DNA of 64,000 nt from Mixophyes australis (Eukaryota > Chordata > Amphibia > Anura > Limnodynastidae), in NCBI GenBank assembly GCA_036250195.1, contig JAVHZZ010000001.1, forward strand, positions 374,834,707 to 374,898,706, given 5' to 3'. Positions within the stretch are counted from its first letter, which is position 1. Every line of letters begins with the position of its first letter. The translations under genes were made by a program, and so were the position numbers. Shown here in pieces: positions 48,067 through 59,989 of this stretch. The notes beneath the pieces were generated by a model. It saw only the letters and a list, made by a program, of their open reading frames with translations, made no database searches and was not told where the DNA came from.

Positions 48067-48575
48067 ACTCTTTAAGGAATACTTCAGATAATAATGCCAC
48101 TGACATAACAGCTCCAAAAAGCCAGATCAGCAGGTTACGTCTTCAGCTACAGGAATCGGTTAATTACTTCCATGAACTGGGTAAAAGAACAAGAAATCAA
48201 ATCCAAAGCCACACTAAATCTTATCAAAACAACATGGAATATAGCAAAAAAATAGTCAACAAAACTCCAGATCCCATCCTCCAGCAGAAGCCTACTCGTA
48301 ATATGCAGGTGTCCAGAAAATTTTTCCAAGCAGGGCTGAAAAACACCAAAGCTCCTAACATCCACGGAATGCCAAAATCATCTATTTTTCGGGAACCGGA
48401 GGTTTCTATACCGATTCCTCCAGAGAAGAGAAAGGAAAGAGAGGCCTTGAAAAGGAAAGCTCAGAAGGAGCGAGAAGAGGCCGCTAAATACCCCAGGAAG
48501 AGAGGGCCACAAATCCTAAGTCAGAGGATTAAGGATCAACAAATTGCCCTTCACTATGGATATTTATTTTGTTAA
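48067..48575 (+). CDS. Copy B gene, terminal coding exon
   Basis: It starts after ATTATTTTCTTTGCAG and is open in one frame from 48069 to the TAG/TAA-type stop at 48573-48575, about 168 codons. The product is basic and lysine-rich. A helical N-terminal part (LRLQLQESVNYFHELGKR) leads to a middle with FREPEVSIPIPPEKRK, a charged coiled-coil-like run (EREALKRKAQKEREEAAKY) and the C-terminal end ALHYGYLFC. Copies A and C align over most of it but carry stops and insertions, so B is the only intact one. I do not recognise the family. The promoter X-box hints at a ciliary or sperm protein. At least one upstream exon is missing from the model. Confidence 0.6.
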
Positions 48576-49479
48576 TTTATCTCTTTGAGTATCTGGGTGG
48601 ACAATTTATCTGATGACTAGTCCTTGCCTTCAATCAGTATGCCCCATTACTTTATTTCTGGTAGATAAACTTCTTTTTATGCAAATTAATATTTTCCAAT
48701 TGACATAAATTGTTCTGTTTCTGGATAATTTGCTGGAGCTGTTCCAGAACCTGCACAGATTCACAATCAATAGCCAGCAGTGAGTGAATCGCAGCAAGCC
48801 ATGTCAATGAGCCTCACCTCCAGAACTGGTCTGGGTAGACCATTGCAGGATCAGCAAGAAGAAGGAGAAAGGCATCCAAGAGTGAGGAGGAAGAAGAAGA
48901 AGGATCCTCTTCAACCAGAAGGAGGAGTCTTCTGCAGACTGAACTAACACAACTAACATCATCTTCCTCTTGGCTGAGTCCAAGGATCACTTACAGGCTC
49001 ATTCGTATTGCATTCGTCTAAATTTCTTATGTAGTGCCCTGTCACACAGGAACCTATCCAGGCCATCATCTTTCTAGCCTAGAGCAGGTACCCAGGGGGT
49101 TTCTTCCTCATCAGCTGCCGAAACCTCCCAATCATTGAGCACCTCTGCTGTTGCTCTTGACTCCTCTTCAGAGGCTGGCAACATCCACCACTCATCAGCT
49201 GCACTCTAAAGAGTACCTTTTTCTCTCTCAGATAATTCTTCAGCAGTTACCTCCTCTGGTGTATCTATTCTGTCTATCTTCTTAGGCACCACCGAGTTGG
49301 CATCTTACATGTCCACACATACAGTGTGTCACAGTGGAAAGTTTTTACAGGTCTACCTACTTCTTCAGAGACCACATCATCCTCAGACTTCGACGAATTG
49401 TCAACTGTATCCGACATCTTCCATGCCCATATCTCTGCTTCCTGCACATGCAGGTATCCTTTGCCGAATATCTTGTTCA
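48576..49479. other. 3' flank of copy B
   Basis: About 130 bp after the stop are shared with copy A at 39.1 kb (probable 3' UTR). No AATAAA was seen close by. A purine-rich AAGAAGAAGG run lies near 48860-48910. No further gene is recognised. Confidence 0.4.
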
Positions 49480-51290
49480 GATGGGACGATCACCTATGAT
49501 CCAGTCCAGCAGGCTCTGTCAATCATTCTCTCCATATTCCAGGGCATCGGGAGACCACACTTCTAAGACTCCTTTCACCTTTAGACCGTCGTGTGTGAAG
49601 TGTCCTGGCAGCTGACACTTCCAACAAAACACTTGTTTCAGCTCCCACTGCTCGGCACATCTGTCCTCCTTCTCCTTTTCTTGCCACTGTAATGTTCTCT
49701 GCAGGCATGTGTACACCTCCTTCATCGTTATCACTAGGTTGGGTCCCATGTACTTCAAGATGATCCCCAGGTTGATGAATGTGACTCTACCGACTATGGT
49801 AAATGTGAAAGGTCCGGGAAGACAACAGGCAAAGGTCTTACCTATTCACCATGCAGACACTGACGAATCCAGAGAAGCGCTTCACGTGGGGGTTTATCAA
49901 TTATCCTTGCAGTCTTGTCCAATTGTCCTTGTAGGGATTCCTCACTGTCTTACCATATCCAGGTCCACCTTGTGCTCAATTAACTTCTCTATTGGCCTAG
50001 AGACCAAAAATGTGCCAACTGGCCTTGTGTCCAACAGTGCTGTTAGTGGGCAAAGTAAACAGTATGTAAACCATACTTAACTGCTCCATGCAGGAACTGG
50101 ATCTTCTCCCCACTGCTTCCACTTCTTCCAGCTGTCGGCACTTCTACTCATGTTCAATACTTTACTTGATTGAAGAGGCTCTGCCCTCTTCTGTGTGCCC
50201 CAGACTCTTCCGCTTGTTTGAAGAGGGTCCTTCTTCATTTTTGGCATTTTTCTGCTTCTTCTTTTGTCAGAAAATTCAAATGGCCAACTGTGAAACTCAA
50301 TTGACTGGCAGTCCTGGCCATTGATTGGCTAACAGTAAATCTGTTCAAATTCTCTGTCATTAAAGTAAGAAGTTCAGAGAGTCCAGACTTACTTGTGCTG
50401 GATTGGTCATTTGTTAACTAGAATGCACTTTTTTCTTCGACTGCTGGTTGGCTCTAGTGCTGTCCTCTTGGGCACAGCTTCAGGGTCACACTGGGGATAC
50501 TCTTCTACATTTCTTTCTTCTTTTTTCTGTTTTGGTCTTCACAATTAACTTCTTCTTTTCGATGGCAGACTCCAATGGTTGATTACTGGCACGTCAGTAC
50601 TGCATCTGTTGCAAGCTATTAGATAGTGCACTCTTATACAGGATCCAATCGAGGTGGTCAGCTTTCTCACCAACAGCACTTACCAAGGGGTTTCCTACAC
50701 AGCTGCTGGAGCCTCCCAATCAATTGTCACCTCTGCTGTGGCTCTTGGCTCCTATACAGAGGTGACATCCACCACTTACCAGCTGCAATATCCATAGTAC
50801 CTTCTTCTCTCTCTCAGGTACCTCATCTCCAGAATTCTCCTAATGCGTCCATCCATCCATCCATCCAGCATATCCCAGAGGAGAGTATTCACAGGTCTAC
50901 CCTCCTCCTTAGGGACCACCTTCTCCACGGACATAGACAAGACATCTGCTGTATCCAACATCTTCATCCCCCACTCTGCTTTCCTTCCCGGGAATCTTGT
51001 CCAGATAGGTTAATTACCTGTGATCCACTGTCCAGCAACCTCTGCAAAGCATTTCCTCCAACATCCAGAGCAGTGGGAGAGCACTCTTCAAGGACGTCCT
51101 CCATCGGACAGTTGCATGTAAGTGTGCTAGCTGAACACTTCCAACACTGCACTTCTTCTGGCTTCTGTTGTCGGGTACTTATATATTTTTACTCTTTCCC
51201 TTGCTGCTGCAATATTCTCTGGAGACATGTGTTCATTTCCAACTGTGCCTGTCATTTAAGTACAAGAGAAATCTCTCAGCTGCACGCAAT
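49480..51290 (-). pseudogene. Decayed retroelement gag-like sequence, duplicated
   Basis: On the minus strand, 49519-49758 is open and holds a half zinc knuckle (FCWKCQLPGHFTHD), with the last Cys lost, then GVLEVWSPDALEYGEND. A diverged second copy at 50964-51152 reads QCWKCSAST, then VLEECSPTALDVGGN and LLDSGSQV, the last resembling a protease active-site start. The two copies also share an acidic segment downstream (ADEW, RATAEV, DWE; about 49100-49220 and 50700-50770). They are direct repeats about 1.5 kb apart. This fits a broken LTR-element gag/protease region but is too decayed to name. It could instead be a domesticated zinc-knuckle gene remnant. Confidence 0.35.
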
Positions 51291-51755
51291 TAAAATGATT
51301 AGTTTGGGTTTCTGCAGCTTTCCCTCATGGAGTTAACTTTACTCAAAGTGTTGCAGCCAATAGTAGCACAGGGGGGGGGGGGGCACTTCCCTGCTATAGC
51401 TCCTAACACTAGGAGTGGCTTATGTGTTCCAATCGTGCTGCTGACGAGAGGATTTGCATCCAAACAAAGGCTTAGTATACTGTAGAACTTTCACACTTTA
51501 AAACCCCCCTTTTTTCCACAGCTATCATCCTCTCCAAAATCTAGAATCCCCACCTTACCCCATCTGATTAGCACCACCTTTCCCGTTATTTCAATCCCCA
51601 AATTTGCCTGTCAAGGGTCCCTAGTATCCTTGTCCCGGTTAACAGTCATAAATAGTAGCTCACTCACCTTTCACACACACACATATCCCTCAAGACCACC
51701 CCCTTTCTTTTTTATTACCCAAAACCTGCCCAAATTGTCTTTCCTACCCACAACC

Positions 51756-53670
51756 ATGCCCCGACCTAAAAGGACCAGGTCTACCCCCGCAAGACACTCA
51801 AAGCTGATCACCCCGCCATTCGGCTGCACTCCCTTGGCACTGGAGGGCGCCAAGCCGGAGAGCGGCCGCATCCACCACCGGAATGGCGGCCGTCTCTTTT
51901 GATGGAGTGCTTGGGTGCGCATCCCGCCGCAGTCGGGGATCACGTGACCTGGGTGCAGGTACGGTGGATGCAGCGCCTGCACCCATACAGACGCAGAGAG
52001 CCCATGCTCTGGAGCGGGCAGCCAGGCCGCCCCACTTAGTGGCAGTCCTTACAGGGAGAGTCAACAGGTCTGTGCAGGATAAGGGATCTCCTTCCCCGCC
52101 CCCCGCGCAAGCGACTCTTGCTGTTAGGTGGAATGACAGGGATGGGTAGGTCGGCATACAAGCTAATATGGGGGGTAGCAGTGGACAGGGCGACAGGTAT
52201 GCCCTTCCATCCACAAGACAGGGGATTAGGCCCTGTAATTTACAATGTAATTCCTCCATCTCTGGTCCCCGCCATGTTACAGACAGATTGGGGTGCAGCC
52301 AGGGATAGGTTCAGCACAAGAGAGGCTCAGGCACATCAGTCTGGACCGCCGCTTACTGACTGCAGCGGGGCTTCCTCATCCACCCGACTTTTTGAACCCA
52401 GGGGCCTTGCTAGGTGGGCAGAGGGGCACGTTCAATTGCTAGAGTTTAGGGGCAATTCTCCATAGTCAACGTCCCCTATGCTGTTTTCAATTGAAGAAGC
52501 CTATGAGGCCCCTGCTCCGAGAGACACAGTGGCATCCAGCGCACCTAGGGTAGCCACATCAGCATCAGGAAATAACTTCGCTGGCAGCCAGCCCCTATGG
52601 GCAAATGTCGTTCCAGCCCTCCCCCTGTCAACCACATCTCCGTGCAAAGACCAAGGAGATCTATGGCCTTTTCCCCCCACGGCATTAAGGCAAGCGGGTG
52701 GGTCCTCCAACGCTAGTTGGTCCCTACCCTACCCCTCACCAGTATCTCCCATCCCTGCCATCATCAATAATATCTGGACAGCTCCGTACCCATCACCCTC
52801 GGGGCATTATGCCCAGTACTATCCACGCCCATCATTTTCCCCTCTGGGTTTCTACACCATCCCGGATGCACAGGGCCAGAATGCGCAGCCATGGGCTACA
52901 CAGCCACCCCCTCCCGGGTTTTTGCAGTTTATGGTTTCACCTAATCAACCAACCCATTCCGCACCTAGAGAAACTACAGCACTCACTACGGATAATAACA
53001 ATAACTCTCATCCAGTTGTACAGGAGTAGCTTCAGGCCAAGGAGACATAGGCTCTCGTTCCGGAGTAATTGCAGACGGCAACTTAAGGTCAACCCGGCAT
53101 TTATCACCCTTCAACTGCTGAGGAAGTTCCGCTTGCGGAGACGGGGACTACAACTGATACCGCTGGTGAGAATGAGAACATGGCAGCTTACACTCATAGC
53201 CCACCCATGTCTACAACTAGCGATGACTCCTCATCATACCACACGCATTTCAAAGGGGGCAACTATAGCAAAGGGGTTCCAGGCCAGCAAGCAGTTAAAC
53301 CACAACAGGTGCCCTTATGGTTAGTAGTGAAAACACAGCGTTGTTAGCAGGGATTCGTCCCAGGATTAGGGATAAAATTAAGAAGGGTTTCTCTGTTGAC
53401 TAATTCGAGCTAACAAATTCAGTGCCAAAGGATCTAGCAGCAGTGGGGGTGAAGGGAGGCATGGGTACGGACACGTATAAATCTTTCCCAAATTGGCTAA
53501 GCGGTTATTGCGCATTCGCAGCATGCTATTTAGAGACTAGGCCATCGGCTTACGTGGAGGTGTGCAAATACTTGCATCTCATAAATTTTGTATACGAGCG
53601 GCCAGGAACATGGCGGGCGTACGACGAGCAATTCCGGGAAAAAATCAGTGGGTGGTCACTTAATGGTTGA
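51756..53670 (+). pseudogene. DIRS/Ngaro ORF1 (gag-like), broken
   Basis: ATG at 51756 opens a basic start (PRPKRTRSTPARHS), but the frame closes at 51900. Pieces continue in other frames (51883-52149, 52118-52465, 52478-53029), rich in Pro and Ser. The recognisable end is 53422-53670: NWLSGYCAFAACYLETRP, then YLHLINFVYE and AYDEQFREK, the conserved C-terminal block of DIRS-type ORF1 proteins, followed by a stop. Role in particle formation is known for the family only. Confidence 0.6.
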
Positions 53671-53759
53671 AACTTAATTGAGCAAATATGCATACTGAAC
53701 AAGGGGGGCAAGCCACTCTGTTTCTGTCAGCGGGGAGACGTAGCGCTCCCCAATTATAT

Positions 53760-55480
53760 AACAGGTGCTTTGCATTCAATAATGCGGCTTGCGGGAAAGG
53801 CAAAGCTTGTAGATAAAGGCACACCTGTTCTTACTGTCGTGCCAACCACCCCGCCGAGAATTGGACAAAAAATAGTAAAGGAGCTGGCTGAGGTCGCGGG
53901 AATACAGGAGGTGACATGTAAAGCCCACTCCCCTATAAACCTCCAAGTTCTTAGCACGTAGCTTCGTCTTTACCCTAAAACTGAGGAGGCTTCGTTTCTG
54001 TTACATGGCTTCAGAGACGGTTTCAAACTGCCCATTAAGGGTAAGATATCCACCAGTTTAGTTAATAACCTGAAATCATCTCTCCTCTACAAACATATTT
54101 TAGCTGACAAAGTCCGTCAGGAGGTTAGCCTGGGGCGCATGCTAGGCCCTTTCACTGACCCTCCCATAGCTGTCCTTATTATTTTTATTATTATTATTTC
54201 CCTTGTTGGAATAGTGTCAAAGAAAAGCGTTGGGAAGTTTAGGCTAATTTAACATCTATCCCACCCCCCAGGTAGCTCCGCAAACGATGCCATTGATCCC
54301 TCTATTAGCACGGTAACATATCAATCTTTTGACGAAGCACTGTGACTCATCAGAGGTCTAGGGCTAGGCGCATTATGGGCCAAATTAGATATTGAATCCG
54401 CTTTTTAGATTGCTCCCGCTTCATCCGTCATCTTTTAAATACATGGGCTTCCGCATGCCAGATGGGTTCTACATAGATAGGTGCCTTCCCATGGGTTGTT
54501 CGGTCTTGTGTGCCTTCTTTGAGGCATTTAGCTCCTTCCTGCATTGATGCATACAAGCAGGAACGGGCAACCTTGGGGTAGCACACTGCCTAGATGACTT
54601 TCTTATATTAGGTCCCCCTTCTTCTTCCATCTGCGCTGACACCCTTTTCGCTTCCAAAGCTCTTTTTCGCATGATGGAGGTTCCAGTGGCCCACGAAAAG
54701 ACAGAAGGGCTTGTTACCACACTATCATTTCTCGAAATTGAGATTGACACTGTTCAAGGTTGCTGTATGCATCCGTTAGATAAAATTAAGAAGCTAGACA
54801 CCCTAATCTTAGAGGTACTTTCATCACCCTCCCCCACTCTTCGACGAATCCAATCCCTTTTAGGCTCCCTGAACTTCTCATGCAGGGTAATACCCATGGG
54901 CAGAATTTTTTGTAGAAAACTGGAACTAGCAACGGCCGGGTACACCCACTTCCACGCTCGGATTCGTTTAGGGGAAGAGATTGTGGCAGATTTAAGAATG
55001 TGGCTGCGGTTCCTAGCTAATTTCAATGGCTCCAGAATCTGGCCCACGGAGCAAATATGTGCAATAGCCTTGGATTTACACACGGACGCATCCGGGGCTA
55101 TAGGTTTTTAGTGCCTTTTTTCAGGGGGAATGGTGCTTTGCCCCTTGGCCCCTCCTATAAAAGCAAAATAGCTTAATGCGCAACCTATTAGCTCTAGAAC
55201 TATTCCCCATCATGGTAGCTGTTGTACTTTGGGCTTCCGCGGCCGGAACGTGGTTTTTGGTGCGATAATCTTGGCGTGGTACAGCCAATCAATCGCCAGA
55301 GTACCTCATCCCGACCAGCAGTGAACTTTCTTAGGGTGCTGGTTCTTCGTTGCCTGGATCACGACATAACATTTTGAGGCCGCCATGTTCCCGGAGTGGA
55401 CAATAAAATAGCTGATGCCCTCTCACGAGGTAAATGGCGGATCTTTAGATCCCTCGCCCGCCATGCGCAGTGAGTAGGTA
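53760..55480 (+). pseudogene. DIRS/Ngaro reverse transcriptase and RNase H, broken
   Basis: The RT N-terminal block is LLHGFRDGFKLPIKGK (about 54000), then EVSLGRMLGPFTDPP. A TTA-rich microsatellite at 54178-54200 has disrupted the next segment. Motif A is KLDIESAF (D at 54388) with a TAG at 54406. PMGCSV-like (about 54488) and CLDDFL (Asp codons at 54593 and 54596, Cys in place of the usual Tyr) lie in a shifted frame. Then come SFLEIEID and IQSLLGSLNFSCRVIPMGR (about 54850). The RNase H part is HTDASGAIGF (about 55083) and, later, VDNKIADALSRGKW (about 55395-55437). Confidence 0.75.
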
Positions 55481-55519
55481 TAACCTGTCCTAATTATGTT
55501 TGGCAGATGGTAGATCCAG

Positions 55520-56395
55520 CATAAGGACCCTCGCATTGATATCCTTGGCCCCATCCACCAAGAAAACATAGCTTTCGGCGTGGAATCGTTGGGTATGTTT
55601 CCAAGCGACGGGCCATCCAGCTCCTTCCAATTTAGCAGACGCTATGTTCAAATTCATGTGGGATCGATATAGAGAGGGCACATCTAAAGCGTTGAGGGTT
55701 TCTACTTTAGCAGGAATCTCCTTCATGGCCAAATTGCAAGGTGTCCCCGACCCCACAAAGGTTTTCCTCATAAGTAAAGCGTTAAAAGGGTGGGCGAAAC
55801 TACATCCAGTTTTAGCAGATAGTCGTAGATCAATTCTTGGCCCCTTGTTAGTACGATTGGTGGGGGCTTTGTCTGTGATTGCGAACGACACTTATGAGGA
55901 GTTACTGTTTAGCGCAGCATTTTCCATGGCATATCACGGGGCCTTCAGGGTTAGTGAGCTAGTGGTGCATTCCAACAGACACCTAGGCTCAGCTTTGCTA
56001 TCAAGCAGGTTATGTGTTTACCCACTACCATTCAATGTAAGATATCAAGTTCCAAGACAGATCAAATGGGAAGAGGTCAGTGGGTAATTTTATCGGCCCA
56101 ACAGGACACGAGTATTTGCCCAGTCACTCTCTGTCTTAGATTTGCCCATTCCCGCCCCCAAAACCCTGTAAGGTTAGTTCATAATGATGGTTCTCCACTC
56201 ACCAAATTTCAGTTTAACGCCCTTTGAAGAGAGGTTTAGTTAATTTAGGTTTAATCCCTGCGGATTATGGAACGTATTCATTTAAGATAGGGGCAGCTAT
56301 TGCTGCTGCTATGGGTGGTGCTACAACCCCCGAAATTCAGTCTCTAGGACGGTGGAATCAGACTCTTGCAAGAAATATATAAGGCCAGATAATTT
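55520..56395 (+). pseudogene. DIRS/Ngaro tyrosine recombinase, broken
   Basis: 55644-56087 is open and carries the first catalytic arginine block, AYHGAFRVSELV (about 55930-55965). After a frameshift, CPVTLCLRF and HNDGSPLT are seen (about 56128-56205). The H-x-x-R box reads YSFK (56275-56286), so both the His and the Arg appear lost. LGRW keeps the Trp (about 56347-56358), and KKYIRP (frame-shifted, about 56365-56382) keeps the likely nucleophilic Tyr. The protein would integrate circular cDNA. This copy cannot. Confidence 0.7.
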
Positions 56396-56639
56396 ATATC
56401 CTTCTTCCGTTTGTCTCCTCTATTGCGGCGACCCAAGGCTCCTCCGCCTGCCGTTTTTAACGGAGGCACGAAGGGCTTTTCTCCCATTTTTCTCCTTGGA
56501 CCAAGGCCTGCTTAGGGGCCCTGAGGTTTTATGGGTTTTCACCTTCGTTTGGGTCAAAGCTCTTTCTATCTTACTTTCTGCTTTTGCTTACTATTTGTTA
56601 CAAATGTTCTAATTGGGTTAGTAAACCAGTTATATTTGA

Positions 56640-57235
56640 TGTGTTTTTGTCCTAGGCATGTCCTCGAAACGGATTTGAATTTGGGTAATGGGGCACTCCT
56701 ATGTGTTTTGGGTGGCCAAGCACTCTATGGCCTCCAACAGGTCATTTGTTAATACCCCCATAGACATCAGATGAATTGGTAAGAGGGGGATGAAATGGCA
56801 GGCACTTATACCATCATTAGGCCAGGAGATTGCTAGGCATGGTATACCTGACATCTTAGTCATCCATTTGGGGTGCAACGATTTGGGTTTGTGCACATCT
56901 TTGGCCTTCATTAACCAAATAAGGGAAAGTTTGGAAGAAATCACCACGCGATGGCATGGAATTCATATATGTTGGTCAGACATAATACCGCGTCCGTGCT
57001 GGAGATCTGATACCCGCTCTTTAGTCATGGCCCACATTGTCAGGAAATGTAACTAAGGCGTCGGACGAATTTTAAGGGTTTTAGAGGGATCTGTTATAGA
57101 ACATCCTTTGCTTTCTTTTAAGGCAGCCCACTTTTTCAGAGTAGAAGGGGTTCACCTGTCAAACGATGGGGTTTGGATATTCCTGGATCAGATATTCTGG
57201 AACCTTAGGTCGGATGTTAGGAAGCTTGGTGGCGG
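56640..57235 (+). pseudogene. SGNH/GDSL-like hydrolase domain of the Ngaro-type element
   Basis: One frame reads MGHSYVFWVAKHSM from 56688 (Ser in a G-H-S context, block I). It meets a TGA near 56772, then continues from 56790 as MKWQALIPSLGQEIARHG, ILVIHLGCNDLG (G-x-N-D, block III) and WSDIIPRP up to a stop at 57054. After it, VEGVHLSNDG (about 57147-57170) matches block V (D-x-x-H), with Glu where Asp is usual. The family hydrolyses esters; its role in the element life cycle is unknown. The block order makes the call firm although the copy is broken. Confidence 0.75.
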
Positions 57236-57960
57236 GCCGTGAACCCCTATGGTTCGCAGCATGTTTATTTGGTAGGAGAGCAGCTCAGCCAGCAACCAGA
57301 GAGCATATGGTGCTTGTTACCTGTTTATTAAGCCATACTCCTTTCGAAGTCACCAGACTCTTGGACCTCTGCGAGGAGGATCTATTGGCCTGCTCAGCGG
57401 TCGCAGGCCATCATCGAGTCATGAAAGCTAGTAGACCCCCTAGTACATCCTAGCACCGGCCAATAGATAAGGTATAACCTGGTTTGGTGATTAGGCGTGT
57501 AACCTTTTCCACCTTTATTGGTTTTGCTAGTGTGGCTGACTGCCCTGCTCTCGCCGCCACCTTCAGTTTTTCATATTTAGTCCTTCTTCAATAAACTCCT
57601 CTTTTTTCTAACCTTAATCAGTTGTCGTGTGGTTATTGGTTTATTATTATGATATAAGCTAAGTGTGTAATGGGGTGGTTGTAGGAACTTCAGCTATATG
57701 CATTTTAAGAGAATGGCCTCAAAAGAGATGACATACAGGTACACATTTATTTTTAAGGAAAAGCACAATAAAAGCAGGTAATAATATTAAAAAATATAAA
57801 ACTTCTACACATGTAGATGTGAATTAGGTATAAAACAAAATGAGTCAATTTAAGAATCCTCTTACTAAGATTGAAATAATGAATCACTAATGAAAATAAA
57901 AATGCCCCCTTTACTAAAACGTGAGGTTAGCCTGATAAAAACTGACATTGCACTTTATTG

Positions 57961-58072
57961 CAGACTTACCACTCTCCATTTCCAATTAAAGCTCTCACCT
58001 CAGGTCCCTATCGTGCAGTTGGATCTCAGGATTACACCTAGACAACCGCCATGATGCATTGGGATGGGTGTA
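57961..58072 (+). pseudogene. Copy C exon 2 remnant
   Basis: The acceptor CACTTTATTGCAG is kept. The body aligns with 44155-44263 (CGCCATGATGCATT is shared), but a one-base loss near the start and an in-frame TAA within the first ten codons destroy the frame. The donor region is GGGTGTAATT. Confidence 0.65.
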
Positions 58073-58957
58073 ATTAACAGTCATACTACTTAATTATTGT
58101 TTAAAAATAAAAAAGATTCCTATTAAAATTTTAAGGCATAACTATGCAAAGAGGAGTATGACATTATAGTTGTAATTCATGGTAAATTTTATTATAATGT
58201 TCAAACCCAGCTTCACAATGAGAATATATATTTGAAGGTAGAAAAAAAATGCAAAAAGCACACTTGGCCCAACAAATAGTGCAAGTCCTGCCTCGGGCCC
58301 AGCAGACAAGGAGACCTGAGGAAGGACTCCTGTAAAAGAAAAAAAACCACCTTATCATTTGCGGTCATCTGACCGTTTAGGTCAGGTGGCGATCCGGCTC
58401 CCTCACTGGTCCCCTCTTCCGTGCTGCATGTCAGCCATGGGAGACCCAGGACTCTCATAGCTGCTAGTGCTTGGGAAAGACTTGCCTTTAAAAGCTGTTT
58501 GCAGATAATGAGGAAAATACCTTTATATACAAGAGGATGATTCAGAAGACCAGTGACAGATAAGCCATACTTGTATTTTATTCTGATAAGCGGAATACAA
58601 ATAAGTGTTTCACAAACACGGTTCCTTGTGTAAAATATTCCACTTGTATGTTGTTCTATAATAAGGTGGCTAGTAGACCTTATTTTTGGTCTGTTTATAT
58701 ATACCTATACATCACTGGGTGTACAAGTGAGTCTAACAAAAATATTACACTATTACTGGTTTCCATTGCTTTTCATTTATGTGGTGAGATCCAGAGATAC
58801 ATTCTGAGAACCAGATGGACTGACAACATGTTATGAGAGCTGACAAGCTTCTATCTGGTGCGCATACCACTTCTCTAAGATATATTTCTGCATCTTTACA
58901 ATACTACACCATGAGGCGCCTTGCTTTCTTATTTTTGTATAGAGATATATATATATA

Positions 58958-59492
58958 CAAGTTAACCCGTGCATGATACTCATGCATTCTAGTCAAATCA
59001 AGCTACTTAAGGGCCCTTTTTTAACGTGGTTTTGTCCACATGTCACCACCTCATCATTTTTCTCCATCACCTCATCCTTCATCTTTATCGCCACATCTAT
59101 CCAGATGTCTATCCAGACACAGGGATCTCTCTCAGCGGTTCTGAGTATCACACTCCTTTTGCTCTGTCACCCCCGGCAACCACCAACCACTCCCAACTGT
59201 CACCCCCGGCAACCACCAACCACTCCCAACTGTCACTTCTCCTTCAAGAAATATACATATATTTTTTTTAAATCTTTATAAACACTTTTAACAATTAACA
59301 AATTAAATTAACAAATTAAAAACATCTTAGTATACCAAATTTCAGCCCTATCTGAGTTTTTTTTTTACACACACACTAAGAATTTAGTAGGTCAGTGTAT
59401 AACTCTGCCCAGCAGGAGTTATACACTGCAGCTTGGTTTTTGTTTCTTTTTTCACACACACACAGACTAACACACGCCACTAGGCTTTTATA

Positions 59493-59500
<8 letters not shown>
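58958..59500 (-). mobile_element. Helitron-like unit, minus strand, in copy C
   Basis: Read on the minus strand it starts AATATAATATAAAAGCC near 59500 and ends TGCATGAGTATCATGCACGG, then GTTAACTTG, at 58958. These are the same ends as the array at 22.6-24.1 kb. Copy A lacks it at the matching position (26515-26540), giving an empty site in AT-rich DNA. The interior also has a 31-bp duplication (TGTCACCCCCGGCAACCACC, about 59166-59227). Confidence 0.7.
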
Positions 59501-59553
<53 letters not shown>

Positions 59554-59556
59554 GGG
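59501..59556. repeat. (TA)n microsatellite
   Basis: Adjoins the 5' end of the Helitron-like unit. The matching site in copy A is also TA-rich, so the unit probably inserted into it. Confidence 0.9.
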
Positions 59557-59989
59557 CCCGGTGCACTGCTTTGCCCGGAGGCCCAAAATGTTGTTAAAAT
59601 GTCCCTGGCCTGACTTTTTTAAGGGGTGGGGTCACCTTTAAAGGTCATAGCAATACAGCGGCTTCTGCCCCTAGCAATGGATGTTCTGCAGGTTTCTATA
59701 GAACTATAGTCAGCATCTAATATGTTTTTTTGCCAATACAAATGTGATTCAGGTCTCAATAATTAATTAAAAAATAAATTTCTTCCCAGGCAATGGCCTG
59801 GAATACAGTAAGAAATTCTCAGATTTCAATATCATAGTATATAGACTGTTCTCTGCACTCTGAGTGGTTGAATAGTAGAAATTTTAATGAATCATACATA
59901 GCTCAATAGGATATTCTACTTTTCCAGATACGGTGGGTTTTTATTTTGAAATCTTTTTTTCATCCTATATGCCAGTGTAAATATGCTAA

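Larger units (their letters stand above)
51660..57640 (+). mobile_element. DIRS/Ngaro tyrosine-recombinase retroelement, decayed
   Basis: The order on the + strand is a gag-like ORF, RT plus RNase H, tyrosine recombinase, and an SGNH hydrolase. This module order, without a DDE integrase, defines the DIRS order; a hydrolase after the recombinase is known from vertebrate Ngaro elements. Every ORF is broken. Ends are uncertain because these elements make no target duplication; the split direct repeats could not be found. The right side abuts copy C sequence at about 57700. Confidence 0.8.

Noticed and set aside
57353..57460. Continuation of the hydrolase frame after 57235
   Set aside because: Repeated stops and no SGNH blocks; treated as 3' non-coding part of the element.
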